Source: Mortierella sp. BCC40632 | Taxonomy: Eukaryota > Mortierellomycota > Mortierellomycetes > Mortierellales > Mortierellaceae | Reading direction: 5' to 3' | Length of the DNA stretch: 64,000 nt | NCBI GenBank assembly: GCA_011634665.1 | Contig: WAEK01000011.1 | Location: 1,358,501-1,422,500, forward strand | Part shown: piece after piece, positions 1 to 14,098 of the stretch | How the letters are laid out: each line of letters opens with the position of its first letter | Position numbering within the stretch: position 1 is the stretch's first letter | Notes under the pieces: model-generated | Seen by the model: only the letters and a program-made list of their open reading frames with translations | What the model was told of the DNA's origin: nothing | Database searches by the model: none | Made by a program: the position numbers and the translations under genes

Positions 1-2865
1 CACTGTTGGGGGAGGAGTGAGCACAAGACCCAAAGTAGCCCCGAATGGACTCGCGACTGGGCTTTCTCTCTTCTTCCCACACCAAACAACACAGACAAGC
101 AAAGAACTTCTGACCATAAAAAAAAATCATTGAGGGTAAGCAACAAGATAGGAATGGACGCGAAACGAAAGAAGCGGCCAAAAAAAAAAAAAAAAAAAAA
201 AAATAGGGCCAAGAGGAAAGGGGAAGGGCCTAACAAACAAACCAGATTCCACACAAGAGTGAGTGAGAAAAAAAATGGAGGGAAAACCAGCGCGATGCAT
301 GACGGGTTCAAGACAGGTCAAAAGAGAACCCTTGCTTTTATTTCGCGTCTGTCCGGGTGCAAAGCAAAAAATAAAAAGGTTGAAAATACTCCGGTGGTGG
401 GCGGCATGCCAGCTTTTTTTTTTTTTTTTCGCTCGACAAGCACTCTGCCTGTGGCAAAGGGCCAAACAGAGCGAAGGGGAATAGTCCTCTCCGCACCTTC
501 CGAGATACCAAGCAGGCAGAGCGAGAGTTTCCTGAAAGAGGTTTGCCTCCTCCAGAGAGTACGTCGGGGCATGAACAAGACCACGAAACCAATCGCCCAC
601 AGACAGCGCTTGGACAAGGCTTTGCTGAACGGACCGTGTGAGCATTTGTGATTGACGGAGGCGCAAGGGCCGCTAGGCGAGTAAGGCAAATGGAGGAGGC
701 CGCGCCGGGGGTGTGAGAGACCCATTTCGCACCAAGCCCGTGTGGGGAGGCGAGAGACGTATCTCTGTTACTGTAACCTGCCCCGAGAGGAAGGGAGAGG
801 ATCGACAGAGACAAAGAGAGCAAAAACAAAAAACAGAATTAGAGGGCGGGCGCGGGAACAAGGAGAGCGAGTCCAGACTCGAAGCGTATTTCCTCCTCTT
901 GACCATCATTGAGAACATTGGCCGCGTAGAATACGCGTACAACCTAAAGCGCCCACACACACAATTATACACATCTCACATACAATCATACAATCACACA
1001 CTAACATTTTTCGGACAATACGCCGGTACCGCCACTGTGTCGTCTCTCTGTCCTCTCAGCCTGTGAGGTCATGGCGTGGCGGGCGCCTTTCTTTCTCACT
1101 CCGCAGGTCTAGCATGAATCGCAGTAGATACCATGGGCAATGCATACCGGTCCTGTGGGCCTGCATCTCCGGATAGCCTATCTGGACGCCGGGAGAGACG
1201 AGATGGAAAAGGTAAAAGGGGACAGGGACAGGGGGGTGGGGGACAGGGCAGGTGCACACAAGGTGGGACAAGGTGGGACAAGAACAGAGGGCGCCGTCTG
1301 ATGCCACCCCATGCGCCTGGTGTTCTCTTGCATGTTTTGTCCAGCATCGTCCAGTTCTTTCCCGTCTCTTCGGTACTCCGCATCGTGCATGGCCGCATGG
1401 TTTGCATGTTGCATACCAGCCCTACGACGGAAGGGTAGGGCTGTCTCGCCCATGCCATACCACCTGTCCTGTAAGTCAAGATGGGCATATGCGACATACC
1501 ACAAGGCATGCTCTGTCCTTAAACCACCTATCATAACCAAACCACCATCACCACCACCACCACCTCACCGCCTTCCGATTGCAGTTCGACCTTCTTGGTT
1601 CCCCTTTTCCTCCGCACCTCCTCGTGCCCCAGCTATCAGCTGGGTCTGCTTATGCATCGCGCGGGTCTTTCAACCTATCCCCTGCCAGCTATTCCGCTTG
1701 CTGTCTTATGTCCTTGCTTTCCTCTCCTCGCCCACCACTCCACATTCCAGCGTCCTCTCTTTGTCTTTTCCTCCTGTGTGTTTTCCCCTCCTTTATTCGC
1801 TCCTGTGTTGCCATGCTCCCATGCATCGGTCTTCTTTTTTTTTCCCTTACCCCTAGGAGGTAGACTAATAGCCATGCGGGCTAGGGCTGCCGAGGCTCGG
1901 ATAGCCTTTTTCTTTCCCCTCACGAGTACATACGCGTGTGCATGCCTGCCAAAGGGAGAGGGAGAAGAGAAGAAGAGGGGGGAGGAGGAGGAGGATCGGT
2001 AGGGAGACTGAAAGAGACGACCATGTCTTGTGTAAGGATGAGTTGCATGTCAATCTACAGAGAACTGTAATTCGATGGACAACAACAAGCCCGTCGTCGA
2101 GTTTTAGCACATGCTCATGCAAACATTAATCCTCCCTCTTCTTGGGCAAGCAAAAAAAAAAAGGAGTGGGAGAAGAGGATAGGCCAGAAGCGTTAGTGCT
2201 TATTTAGCTGCCGGTCTGCCAGTCAACGCGTCCCTATCATTGCGCAGGGCCCATCATCTCGAGATATGAGTGAAAGCTGAGGAGAAAGAGGAGAGGGACA
2301 AAAAAAATGGACCTTGTTCCAATTGTCCAAATCTTTCTCTCCATCGTGTTTACAAAATCAAGTTAGGAGGAAAAAAAAAAAAGCTCCAATACCTTTTGAG
2401 CATGTCTCTCTTGGATGAGAGGGATGGGGTCACCCGAGGGGTCCGAAGGTTACAAAGTCAGAAAGGGGTAGAACGGAGAACAAAAAAGAAGAAAAGAAAA
2501 AGAAAAGAAAAGAAAAAAAAAAAAAAAAGAGGCCAGGATAACGATGCAAGAGAAACACAAGTTCATCTCAAACGATTGCTCTTGCCTTTTTGCAATAGTC
2601 GTCGTACTACACCCATCATGTAGTTTTTTATTGTTTGAGGAGGATTCCTCCTCCATCCTAGATTACACATATACTACTACCTACATTGGTGCTCATTGCT
2701 CTCGAGAATAAAAAATAAAGGTCTCTCCCATGTATGTACTGTACAGTACACCATTGTACAGTATGCTCTTTTCTCCTTTCCCATGGTAGGTTTCTTGTCT
2801 CCATATGGCGTGTGCATTTTTTTTTCTTTTTTATTTCCACGTCGTGCTGCATGGGACCTGTAAGA

Positions 2866-2900
<35 letters not shown>

Positions 2901-5648
2901 GACGAATGAGAGGAAAGGAACGAGAGATAGTTAGGGGAAAAGGATACAAAGAAGAGAAGGGGGAACAAGGAGAAAAGACAAGAACCATGGTCTGACAATA
3001 CAATGCTTCAAGGTTGTGGACTTTTAGGATGTCAAAAGGTAGTTCCTAGATTTAGGCTTAGGAATCTTTTCCGTATGGAAAGAGAACAGAAGAGAACAAA
3101 AGAGATATACATTGCATTTTCTGGTTGGTTCATTGAGAGCGCCAATGCAGTAGGGAGAGAGTGGAGTTAGAAAAAAAAAGGCTAGAGACTTGAGTGTGTG
3201 TGTTGCGAACAGACACGAACAATGGGGGCATGCATCCGCAAAAAGAGATTGATAGAGAGATAGAGAGATAGAGAGAGAGAGAGAGAAAGAGAGTCACCCA
3301 GAGAGACCAGCCGGGTGGCCGGCATTGGGCCGCGGTAGTACGAACGCAAACCCAAAAGGAAAAACGAATGGTTATTTGTTGCGATTATTGCAATTTAGGC
3401 CTAGAGCTTGCTGGAGAAGGCAACAGGTTGCAGACACTGGGTTCACATTCAGTGTCTCCCTCCCTCCACTGATGGCTCGACAAGTTGGTGGACCCCGATG
3501 ATGGCCCATCGGAAATTGAGTGCATCCACACACCATTGACCCCCTCTCCCCTTGCTTTGTCTTTTGCCCCTTTATTTCGCCCGCAGGGCATGGAAGCGGA
3601 GAAGAGGGGAAAGAGAAAACAGAGCAAAAAAGTAAAAAAAAAAAAAAAACCAGAGAACATGAACAAGGTGATTGAGATGCCGAGTCGCCATTGTTGCACA
3701 GAAAACTCCATGTCCGAACAATTGGACGATCCGATGTGGATAATGGCCCATCGATTGCATTGGGGTAAAAGAAACGGGACAAGGGGAGAAGACGTGTCAG
3801 GCAGAAAAAAAAAATCGATAATTATAGAGAGCTGCTCTTCTATCATATCGATGAAAGAACAGAAAAGGGTCCCGCCCAAGGACTAACGGTTGCAACGGAG
3901 AGTGAGCCAGGCTCCGGCGCCCAAGAGACACCGTCAACGGATGGAAAAGGGATTGTCGTCAACCATGCTTGCTGACTGGCTCCGATCCCTATACGCGCTT
4001 GTTTCCCTTTGTAGAGTTAACCTGTAGAGCAAACGGGTCAGGATGGAGAACAGATCGAGTCCCCCTCTACGTGATCGTTTGACAGGTATCTGCGAATGTG
4101 TGTCCCAGCCTCCTTGATCGCGCATTCGCCTTCGATCACAACCTTGGACTCAATTATCTCTTCACGGGTCTGTCTATGCCTGGATTACCTGAACACTCTG
4201 CTGTCTACGTTTCCTAGCTCTGAGCACGTAGGCCTTGCGGCCCCGTCTTTCCCCCCTTTCAACCCCTCTCCTGTCGTTGAGACCTTTTTGGTAGCCGAGA
4301 AAGCGCGCTCTCTTTCTCTTTCTCGTTCTCTTTCTCGTTCTCTTTCTTGTTCTCGTTCTCCAAACTGGTGAGACTAGCATCGAGGTCGCTTTCCCGGTGT
4401 TGTTTGTCAGAATGGGTCCCTTTTTTTTTTTTTTTTTTTTTTTCCAAAATCCTATTTCCATCCTCTCTCTCTTCCTCTGCCCAACTCCTTTTCTACTACA
4501 CCGGATCTGAGTCGCCACAACAAAATGAAAGGGGAGGGGCGATAAAGGTATCGACCTCTTTTTTCTTTTTTGGCTGTGGATTCTGGAGAGGGTGCGAGAC
4601 GCCCAATGGGAGTGAGCATTTTCCATGAGGAAGGGGGATGAGGAGAAAGAGATAGAGAGGCGCCGAGTCCGTTGCAAGAGTAAAGAGCAAACAAGGGCCC
4701 AGCGATAGTGCGACACCGAGTTCGACGTTGAAAGCGTTAGAGGGCAAGTGTGTCAAGAGTAGTCCTTTGACTGTTGCTGAAAGACAACCTCTCGGTCCTG
4801 TTAAGGCTGTAGCTACCAGCAGCTGAGATCCTCTGGGATCTCGAGGCCGTGGTTTGCTTACCAAATCCCGCACGGATAGAGCTGGTCACTCGTGATGTGC
4901 GTCTAGCTAAAAAAGACGATGTGGTTGCCTGCACAACTGGCCAGTCTTCTTCCCTCCTCTTGAAAGGTTTCTGCCTCGGCTGGTCGCCGTTGCCGTCGCT
5001 GACGTGCCATCAGAGCTGTCTCCCCTCCATGTCAGTCTCCCTTGTCCCCCTTGGCCGGGAGGAGAAGGGCTGGCCTCCAGCCTTTCTCTTTCTTTTTCCA
5101 CACACATACACAGAGACGCATGTGTGCTGTGTGGTGAGGCATGACACATGTCAGAGGATCCTACGTAGTAAGCACTCTGCTGGGCCTGAGGCTTTGGCCA
5201 CCTACCTGGTGAGGCCTTCCACCCTTTTTCGGGGCGCTGACGAGAGACGCAAAAAAAAAAAAAAAAAAAAAAACTTTTGGATGTGTACTGCGCACAAACT
5301 GTGCCACTTATTGCTTATCTTGCGGTTTACCTGTGTCACCTGGTTTTGGAGGGGTGCAGGGCAGGGGACAGAGGAAAAGACGCTGTAACGCAGAACACAT
5401 CCAAAAATACATTTCTTCTTTCATTTTGCCCTGGGTGCCGGGCGGGCAACTGCGGTGGCCCCGTCCACATCGGGCGGTCAGATGCAAAGCTGCAGATACA
5501 GCCTAATCGTCATCATGAGCATCTGGCATTTGGCCTCCGTCATTGCTGTCATCATCGCGCCCCACATCATGCGAAGCGCCCTTCTACGCTGCAGCTTCCA
5601 ACGCGGTTCCCCCTCTATCAAAGATAGAGTGTGTGTGAGGGGCCAAAG

Positions 5649-5716
<68 letters not shown>

Positions 5717-7600
5717 TGACAGACAGACAGACAGATAGACATACAGAGAAAGAGAGGGAGAAAACGGGCAACGGGCGAGAACAAAGAGAGCAGACTGGAT
5801 GCATAATGGTTTCCTCCTTCCTCCCTTTCCCCACTCTGCTGCCCAGTGTCTGTCTATTGACATCGATTCCAAGGTTCATTTAAGGCAGAGTGGAAGGGGA
5901 AAGGGAGTGGAGAGAGGGATGGAGCAAGAGTCGAGCAGAAAAAAAAGAGCCAGGCCAACAGCAGCGGGGTGTGAGCTGACATTCGACACGACGTACGGAT
6001 AGAAAACCCAGGGAGAGGGGGAGGAAGGAGAAAGAGACGAGGAGGAGAAGCATCCATCCCGGGCAGTCCATGGCGAGGTTTACTGTTGTTATGCTACCGG
6101 CCGCGCCTGTTCTCCTTGCTCGCTTCGACTCCGTTTGGGCCGCGTTCGTGTAGCGGTTAGTGGAAATGCTCCTCCCAACAATGGTTTCACGGATATAGAA
6201 TCGCTGCGACTGAATTGCCCTGTCTGGTCGAGAGAACTCTGTTTGAATAGTGCGAACAAAAAGAAGAGGTCTCCTCTTCTCCATATGGAAAGGACAACGA
6301 ATAGTGAGTCCAATGCAATCGGTCCTGCACAGGGCTCTATATTTTTATATAACAAATCGCCCTCTTTGAATAGCAGCCGATACAAAAACGCCGGGGTGCG
6401 GTGCATCGCGGCCACGACCCAGCAGACAGAAAGGGTCTTGCGCTTGTGCAGAACAAGCAAAGCGCTGACCCGTCGAGGTTGCCTTGCCAACATTGGTTCC
6501 TGTTTGTGTGTTGTCCACAGTAGTTTACAGACTCATTATTGAATTGGAGAAAGAAAGAAAGTAACACTGCAACCCATCCTTTGCCCCTGACTCTGTTACT
6601 CTGTGTCTGTGTTCGTCTTTGGTCTTGCCCGCCCTGCATCCGCAGAGTGTGCAGAGTCATGGCCAAAATATTGAACAACGACGACGGGCCGTCCACACCC
6701 CATGTTGATGCCCGAGGCCAATGCTCAGCCGGGGCAAAAAGGACCATCTGGTGCTAGGAAGCCGTTACTCCTGCTCCTCTTCCACCTCGCTGTCCTCCAC
6801 CGCCTCGAGTCCTTCCTGAAGCTCTTCCTCTTCTCATTATTTCTCTGACCAAACTTGGATGAGTGGGTGGGTAACTGATGTTGGAAGGAGGAGGGGGGGC
6901 ACAAAAGGTAGGTCGAGAACAGTACGAGCAGGAAAACAAAGCCCAGTCAGGTCAACAACCCGACACAACCACCAATACATAGACACGAAGTAACCACATC
7001 GGCTACACACCCGCCGCGGCAGCAACATCCACCCACACAAAGGGTAAAAAAAAACCCCCCTCTCCTCTACCTACTCTTTCCTCTTGGTTCTATTCAATCA
7101 TATACGCTCTCAATAGCCTTCGATGCTTGACTCACATCGTTATCACTCCCCGAGTAGCCAGTCGAAAGGCACGGACGACACAGGCGCCGACCAGAGGCAT
7201 GAACATCTGCTGAGGCTTCCATCTCCCCTCCTCCTCGACCTCTGGAGGCCAGTCAACCCATTGGACCTGTTGGCTGGATATGCTGTAGAATGGCGATGTC
7301 GCAGTCTTTTTTTGTTGTGCGAACAGAATCGATGTGGCCGCGACGAGAGGGAGAATGAATGCATGCTACCGCTGCCCCATTCTGCGAGCACCGGAGGCGG
7401 AGGCAAGAAGGGGGTCGGCGAGCCTTTGCGTGTGTGTTGGCTCTTTGCAATCGACAGTATTCTGTCTCAGCGTCTCGACTTGGCCCGGCAGCCCCATGCA
7501 TCTTGCAGACAGCAATGCACGATACCTCTTCTTTTGCGCAATTCAATGTACAATTCAAAAAAATAAAATAAAAAAGTGCCGTGCGACGCCTGGCTTACCC
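1..7600. other. Gene-free, low-complexity region
   Basis: I see no supportable gene here. Open frames on both strands are short, overlap one another and translate A/T homopolymers and CT-rich or GA-rich tracts. None shows a recognisable domain or a consistent exon structure. The stretch holds long A runs (about 180-203, 2868-2899, 5251-5273), a GA/GATA tract near 3249-3292, a CTTTCTCGTT-like repeat near 4308-4355 and a GACA microsatellite. At most it is the long upstream region of the cyclin gene that follows, or it holds non-coding transcripts that cannot be recognised by eye. Confidence 0.6.
5654..5738. repeat. GACA tetranucleotide microsatellite
   Basis: About twenty near-perfect copies of GACA (read ACAG in register) run without interruption, then decay into GATA-like units. 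No gene overlaps it. Confidence 0.9.
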
Positions 7601-7623
7601 AAGAGTAAACAGGCAGCTGCGAG

Positions 7624-7632
7624 TATAAAAAG
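7624..7632 (+). promoter_or_regulatory. TATA box, candidate promoter of the cyclin gene
   Basis: TATAAAAAG lies about 500 bases before the cyclin start codon. The interval between them is strongly CT-rich (CTCACTCT-type repeats, 7840-8000), as in many fungal 5' leaders. The assignment is by position and motif only. Confidence 0.45.
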
Positions 7633-8128
7633 GGACCCTTTGAAGTCCCCTCTCCCCTTCCCCACGTCTTGTCCGTCCTCTCTGTCACTCTTGGTTCTCG
7701 TTTTTATTTTTTTTTATTCTCTTCTTCCTCTTCCTTGGCTCGTCCACGCTCCTCCATCCGTGTCGTCTTGTTCCTTTCCTCTCTCACACGCACTCTCGCT
7801 CAGACTCTCTGCCTCTACACAAACGCGACTAATAACACCTCCACCAAATACCTCTCACTTTCGCTTTCTCTCACTCTCACTCCCTCTCACTCTTGTTCAC
7901 TCTCTGTTTATATAACCCAGTCGACCTTTTTCTCTCTCACTCTCTCACTCACTCTCACATTTTCTCACTATCACCCTCTCACTCTCACTCTCACTCTCTC
8001 GCCTTGCTTCGCCTTGCATTGACCGACCAACGAGTACACCGCGCCTCGCCTCCTCTCCACCGTTCTTCCTCCCTTCCTTCCAGCCTCCCCCTCCCCCCAC
8101 CTATTGCTCCCGTCCACACATATCAGCC

Positions 8129-11100
8129 ATGCCTTCACTCGCAGAGCCAAAGACATTCTCGAGTCGAGCACTAGAACGACTCTTCCGTGGCCCAGTCACC
8201 CCACAAATGATCGGTACGTTGTTCGCCATGACTGGCCCAGGCCTGTGTTCTCCAGAGTGACCCACTCATATGCCTGCCCCCCTGGTTGCAATCATGTCTA
8301 CATGGAACATGGGCCGCGTCTTGCCTTGTGTGCGGCCGACCAGCCTCGACGCATGAACGCATAGACATCCAGAATGCAGTCAGGGAGGCGAGAAAGAGGG
8401 GAGTGGGGGCGAAATATGGTCGTGCAAAGTGGGAGTAGCAAAGCAATTAGAATATCGACAGCAGACACAGGGGGACTAATGCTACGCCGTCCTTTTTTTT
8501 CTCTCTCTCTTTCTCTTTCTCCTCTCACACACTCTACACCATCGACCATCGGCTCGCAATGTGGACACAGATCACATTGCCAGCTATGCCAGCACTGTGA
8601 TCGAGTGCAGCCCACCGCCCTCGCACCATGTCGACCCATACACACGCCTCCCCTCCCCCCCACATACGCCTGGCCACCGCACCTCTTCTCACACAAAGCT
8701 CTCGAACAGCAATAGCAGTAGCAGCATTGGAGCCGGTGCCGATGCCGGATCAGAGCCCTTTGTCGCCGTCCCGCCCCTACGAGACTTTATCCAGATCCTT
8801 GTCACTAACTCGAACGTCCAGCCTTCGACGCTCTTGCCCACGCTCGTCTATCTCGAGCGTCTAAAGTACAAGCTGCCCGTCGCCGCCAAAGGTGAGTCCA
8901 AGCGGACACAATTCATGATCGGGGGAGAGGAGGAGGGGAGGAGAACCACAAGAGGAGATCTGTGCCTGGCCCACTTTCTCTTTTTTTTTTTTTTTTTTTT
9001 TTGTCCGCCTCCCACCCCCCCCCTCGCCCCCATTTTTTTTTTTTTTTCTTTTTCTTTCTTTCTTTCTTCCCTGTGCATCCACCCGCTTGCAGGGCATGGT
9101 TTTTGCATGAGTCCACACACGGTTGTACCCTTTTTCTGTAATGAGCCCTGGGAATGGACGACTCGAGGCATGGCTGCAACCACCGATTGTGGCCCGTCCT
9201 CGTTTTTTTTCCTTTGCCTTTGGTTTTCTCCCCTACCCCCCTTCTGCCCCTTGCGTCCAAATCGCGACTCTTGGGTGTGCTCGCGTCGCGCATTGCTCCC
9301 TTTTAGTGCGGGTCAAATCCTTGTCATTCCTTCTCTTCTTCCTTCCCCACCAGCCCCACGGCGGTGCATCATCATCATGGTGCATCCACCAAAGGACCGA
9401 GCGGTCGCTCGTCATACTTGCAGAGAGTTTATGGCTTTTGGATATGTCTGCAAAGGAGAACGGCTTTAACAATATGCCTGCTATGAAGGAATGGGCTCGT
9501 CTTGGATACGATCCAAGGAGGTTCTATTCTGTGACAAAAGGTCCCGCATCCTCTTTTCTCTCTTTGGAACAACCCCCCCTCTCCCGACCCCCTTTCTTTT
9601 CTACTTTCAGGTCTCTACGAGTGAACAGTCTGGGCTACACGAGACAACACGGGCTGTGCAGTAAACCGAGCTCACCACCACCGACCCAACTGTGTTGAGC
9701 CTTCTGACTCTCTTCTTGGGGAGCGATGTAATGTTACATGGTGGTGCATTCAATCTCCCAATTGAACACACAACACTTGCTGCTAGCACATATACATTTG
9801 CGTAGCTACTGAGTTTCCATATCAAGCACGTTCATCCAGCAACGGGTGCATTGGGCGGAGAGAGAGAAAGGCAAGCGGATGAGAGCATTGACAGAGAGGT
9901 ACCATTGGGTTCCTTCTTCGCTCCCAAGGCCGACTGGCTCCATTGAGAGAGAAAGAGAGAGAGAAAGAAAAACAAGGTGTCCAATGTGTTTCTCCCTCTG
10001 GTTCGGATGTCGCCTTCCGTCATGTGCGACCATCCTCCACCATGGGCTGCATGCAAGGCAGTAGCTTTTCCTCCTCCCCGAGTCGCGTCTGGGCTGCTTG
10101 CTTGCTGCAAGTCGCCTTCCACCCTAATCCGCCCTGCCCCGCCCCCGCCCCGCCTCTCTCCTCCTTTGTCCTCTTCACCCCTTTCTTTTCCCTATTCCGC
10201 AGGGAATGCTGCCTGCATATGTTTCCGTCCAATACCACATACAGATGGCTCCTGGAGACACGTTTCCGTGCTTCATTCCGTCCTACCGCTCAACCATTGC
10301 AACTCGCCTCCCTTTTGGTTCACCCTCCCCCCCCCCATACCTTCTCCCTCTTTCCCCTTGTTCTCCGCTCCAAGAATTCTCTTGGAGCCGAGCCCACAGA
10401 TAGTCCTTTACAGTTTTGATACTTTTGGTTTTAATAGTCTGTCAGTGTAAAAGCTCAGTAACCCTTGTTAGGACAAAGTGAAATGGATGGGGGAGAGATC
10501 GACGGTTGGGAAGCTCGCCTAGTATTGTCAAAAACTTGATCTCCTAACCCAATTTGGTCCTTCCGCAACTCTCACATAGGTATGCACTGTACCTGCCACC
10601 GCGTCTTCTTGGCAAGCCTGATCGTTGCAGCAAAGTACCTCAACGACCAGTCGCCCAAGAACAAGCACTGGTCTGCTCACTCCACCGTCTTTTCGGTTGG
10701 TGAGGTCAATCTGATGGAGAAGCAGCTCCTCGGACTCCTTGTAAGTCATTTCTCTTGCTTTTTTGCATCCTTTCATTTCCGCAGCGTTACTCGCGCAACA
10801 CGCCTCCTTCGCTCCCCTGCTTCTTACAAGGGGTGGGGACACAGGGCAGACCAAAAGCTATGCATTCTTCACTGTTCGTTCGCAACGATCGGTTTGTTTA
10901 TGTCGAAGTAGCTGAGTTAGAGAGAGACATGTCAGTTCTATTCCCAGAACTGTTTGTTGGGGTCTCTCTCTCTCGCTCTGCTTTGGCTTTGCAGCTTGTC
11001 TGTCTGCGCTGTCTCCCTTTCTTCTATATGCCGTGTTCCACGAGACGCCTCCTGGACAAAAAGGCATATACCGGCTCTCTTTTGCTTTTTATTCGACAAC

Positions 11101-12183
11101 TAACCAATGCACAATGATGTTGGTGGTGGTTTTTATTTCTAGGATTTTGACCTTCGTATCACTGAGGCGGACCTTGCATCCAGCCTTCACGAGTTTATGC
11201 AGTTGCAACAGCAGTCAGCCGCCACGTTGCCCATTGAGTTGTCTCTTCCTAGTCGCTATGCCTCTGCCTCCAATGTCGCAACAACTGGTGTGGCCTCAAC
11301 GACGGCTGCTAAGGTGCTCCGGAAATCGAGCTCGAACTCGTCCATGACTTCGATCAACACGACCCCATCTCTAATCTCGCTCAGGACACCTTCTCCCAGA
11401 AACAGCTATCATCTCTCGTCCTCAACCCATATCTTGCCACTCACACAGCCCAACACGGTAATGAACAGCCGCCGTCGGTCCTCGACCAACCTCAAGACCT
11501 TGGCTCAATTGCAGCAACACTCTCAGCAGCAAATGTTGGCTCAACAGCAGCAACAGCAGCATTATCCAACTCTTGGATCGCGATCATCCATGGAAATGAT
11601 GGACTCGCTTGCTCGCCGGCGTCCATCCCTGCCTAACCAGCCATGTCTTGAGGAGGGTGAGGCCATGCCTGTATACAAGGGTCCTGTCCGGGGAGGAGCC
11701 GGACTGGCTAGCTACCATTATCCATCCCCCGATGGTGAGATTATTGATTCTGGGTATCCCTCGTCGACGATCCCTTCCTGCGTTCAGCACCCAGGTCGGT
11801 TGATGAAGGATGATGAGGAAATGACTCAAGTCTCACTCTCACCTGAGGATGAGGCCGTAGTCGCGTACCATCCCTTGTCGCATGTGTCTGGCCCAATTCA
11901 CCATCACCACCATCAAGCCCCATCTCATTATCACCATGGCCAGTCGCAGCACCAATTCCAGTATCATCAATACCCGACCCAGCACCAGCACCAGCACCAG
12001 ACTCGCAAGCCCTCTTGGATGAGCTCGCTCTACCAATCGCGACACCGATCGATGCCTCCACCCCCTCCTTCGTCATCGTCATCGTCAGCTTCTTCGGTTT
12101 CATCGACCTATGGTCACAGCCACGTGTCCGTTGAGGCCCAGTACTCCAGGAAGCAACTGTCTGCAAGCCGTGCCATGTGCTAA
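8129..12183 (+). CDS. PCL-type (Pho85-like) cyclin
   Basis: Four exons join in frame: 8129-8213, 8571-8891, 10580-10740 and 11143-12183, giving 535 residues. The cyclin box spans roughly residues 80-200. It contains the stretches [32 protein letters not shown] and [19 protein letters not shown], which are typical of fungal PCL/PHO80-group cyclins that activate a Pho85-like CDK at G1/S or in polarity control. The C-terminal 330 residues are Ser/Gln/His-rich and probably disordered, with Gln runs near 11520-11560 and His runs near 11900-11990. Introns are 357, 1688 and 402 bases, the middle one very long and low in complexity. The ATG was chosen because it gives the short conserved lead (..VTPQMIDHIASYA..) once intron 1 is removed. 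The family is clear; the exact PCL member is not. Confidence 0.87.
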
Positions 12184-13266
12184 ACAACAATAACAACAAC
12201 AACAACAACAAAAAAAAAGAAGAGCAGTTTTATTTTATCCTCACCACATTCACGCCTTTAACTCCAAGACTTGGGAAACGACACGATTATCAGGCAACGC
12301 CCCTCACTCCTCATGAACAGCACCTCTCCTCATGTTAATCAACCTTATTTTTTTTTTCTTTTCTTCCGACTCGCTCACTTCACGGCACACCAATTCGACA
12401 TCCGCAACGACAATTTCTTTCTTTTTAATGAACAACGACACGCGAAACAAAAAAAAGAAAAAGAAAAAGAACCCGAAAAAAAAAGGTGCTTCCGAGGAGA
12501 AAAAAATGAGGGTCTCTCGCTCTCATTCTCTCCAACCCTCTCCTGATCAACGAAACCCGGTCTACACAGCCTTGACCTGCTCTTTATACATATCTCTCTC
12601 TCACTCGTTTTTTTTGTATAGTCCCCCCCTTCTTTTCTTCCTACGGCTAGCCTCTTTCTTTCTTTCTTTTTTTTTTTTTTTTTTTTGTCCACGTTCTGCT
12701 CGCTATTTTCTTTTTTTTTCCCCTTTAACGCCCCTGTACAACAAGTCACTCTTCTCCCTTCACGACGATCCTGAACCTTTCATCATGATTCTCATGCTCA
12801 CGACCATCCGACTCTCTCATGACCTGCTGCGTACATATCTCTCTCTTTTTCTTTCTTTCTGTCGTGTACTCCGGTTTTCATCATACCCATTTCTCTTTCC
12901 CCCTCTTTTTTTTTTTTTTTTCCTTCTTCTTCTTTTTTTTCGTCCCTGGTCCTCTCTTCTGTCTTCTTTGCATAATGCAAGAAGTGGAAAAAAAAAGAAA
13001 AGAAAAGAAAAGAAAAGAAAAGAAAAAAAAAAACAGCCTGGGGACCCTTCCTCTTTCCATATTGCATATATATATCTATCTAATCTAATAAACCCATCAC
13101 CCTCCTCCTCTTCTTCTTCATTCCCCCTCCAATCCAACCAACCAATTGTCTTCTTCATATATCTAAAGCCTAGGGTATGTGTGTGTATTAAATTTAATCT
13201 TCACTTGTCATTTTTTTGACAGTCATACAAATGTCATTTCCAAAGTGCTCATTCAATATAAGGACG

Positions 13267-13307
<41 letters not shown>

Positions 13308-13350
13308 AATTGAGAGAAAAGTTCTTTGACGGAATCTGATTTGCGCGTGG

Positions 13351-13382
<32 letters not shown>

Positions 13383-14098
13383 ACAGAGAGAGAAGAGACA
13401 GAGAGAAATAAATACTATCTACTTGGGGTATATTGAATTTTTTTTTCTTCCTCTCTAGAAGAGGGCTATTAGTGATCTATCCATCCTCCTCCTCATCATC
13501 ATCCCCCCTCGCTCATTTTCTCTTTTTTTGTGTTCAACAACAGATTTTTTTTTTTTTTTTTTTTTTTCCCTCTTGTCTCGCGGAAATACGTTGATTCGAG
13601 TTGTTTGTGCACGTTGTCGTAATAAAGTCTACATCGTGGTTATGAGTGTGCATGCGCTCATAAGGTCTCTCCCCCCTCTTTTTTTTTTTTTTTTTTATGA
13701 CATTGCTCTGGCTCTGGCTCTGGCTCTGGCTTTGTTGACAATCGCGGATCGATGGTTTGCCACGAGGCAAGAAATGAGGCACAACAATTTAAGCCGATAG
13801 GTAATTATGATCTGCCCAAAGAGAAAGCACGCCATGTACCATGCAGCCTTTGATAATATAAGAAAAGAGAGAGAGAGAGAGAGAGAGAGCAAAAAAAAAA
13901 AAAAAAAAGGGTTTGTTTGCCTTAGTCTTCCTCTCACCCTCTCTATTCACAAATGTAATCCTCCGCCTCCTGTGTGGGGGTGTGTGGCTGGGTGGTAGGG
14001 GTCGGATGGGTGTGTCCTTTTCTCTCTCCCTCCCTCCTCTCTCTCTCCCTCTTTCTCTCGTTCCTGCTCAGCGATCCATCCATCCCATACTCTCCCTT
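12184..14098. other. Convergent intergenic region with microsatellites
   Basis: This lies between the convergent cyclin and DLT1-like genes. It contains CT- and T-rich DNA (12330-12950), two GA microsatellites (about 13271-13303 and 13350-13378), a T run (13543-13568) and a four-unit GCTCTG repeat (about 13708-13733). Long open frames here are translated low complexity. Both genes' 3' UTRs presumably lie inside; no further gene is seen. Confidence 0.6.

Noticed and set aside
130..829. Overlapping open frames on both strands at the left edge
   Set aside because: They translate A/T runs and CT-rich DNA, lack any domain, and mirror one another across strands.
8892..9469. Open frame continuing past cyclin exon 2
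   Set aside because: The GTGAGT donor at 8892 and the continuing cyclin box at 10580 show this is intron; the frame turns into Phe/Pro low complexity.
12332..13219. A 295-residue open frame downstream of the cyclin
   Set aside because: It is dominated by Phe/Ser/Leu from T-rich DNA and has no recognisable segment.
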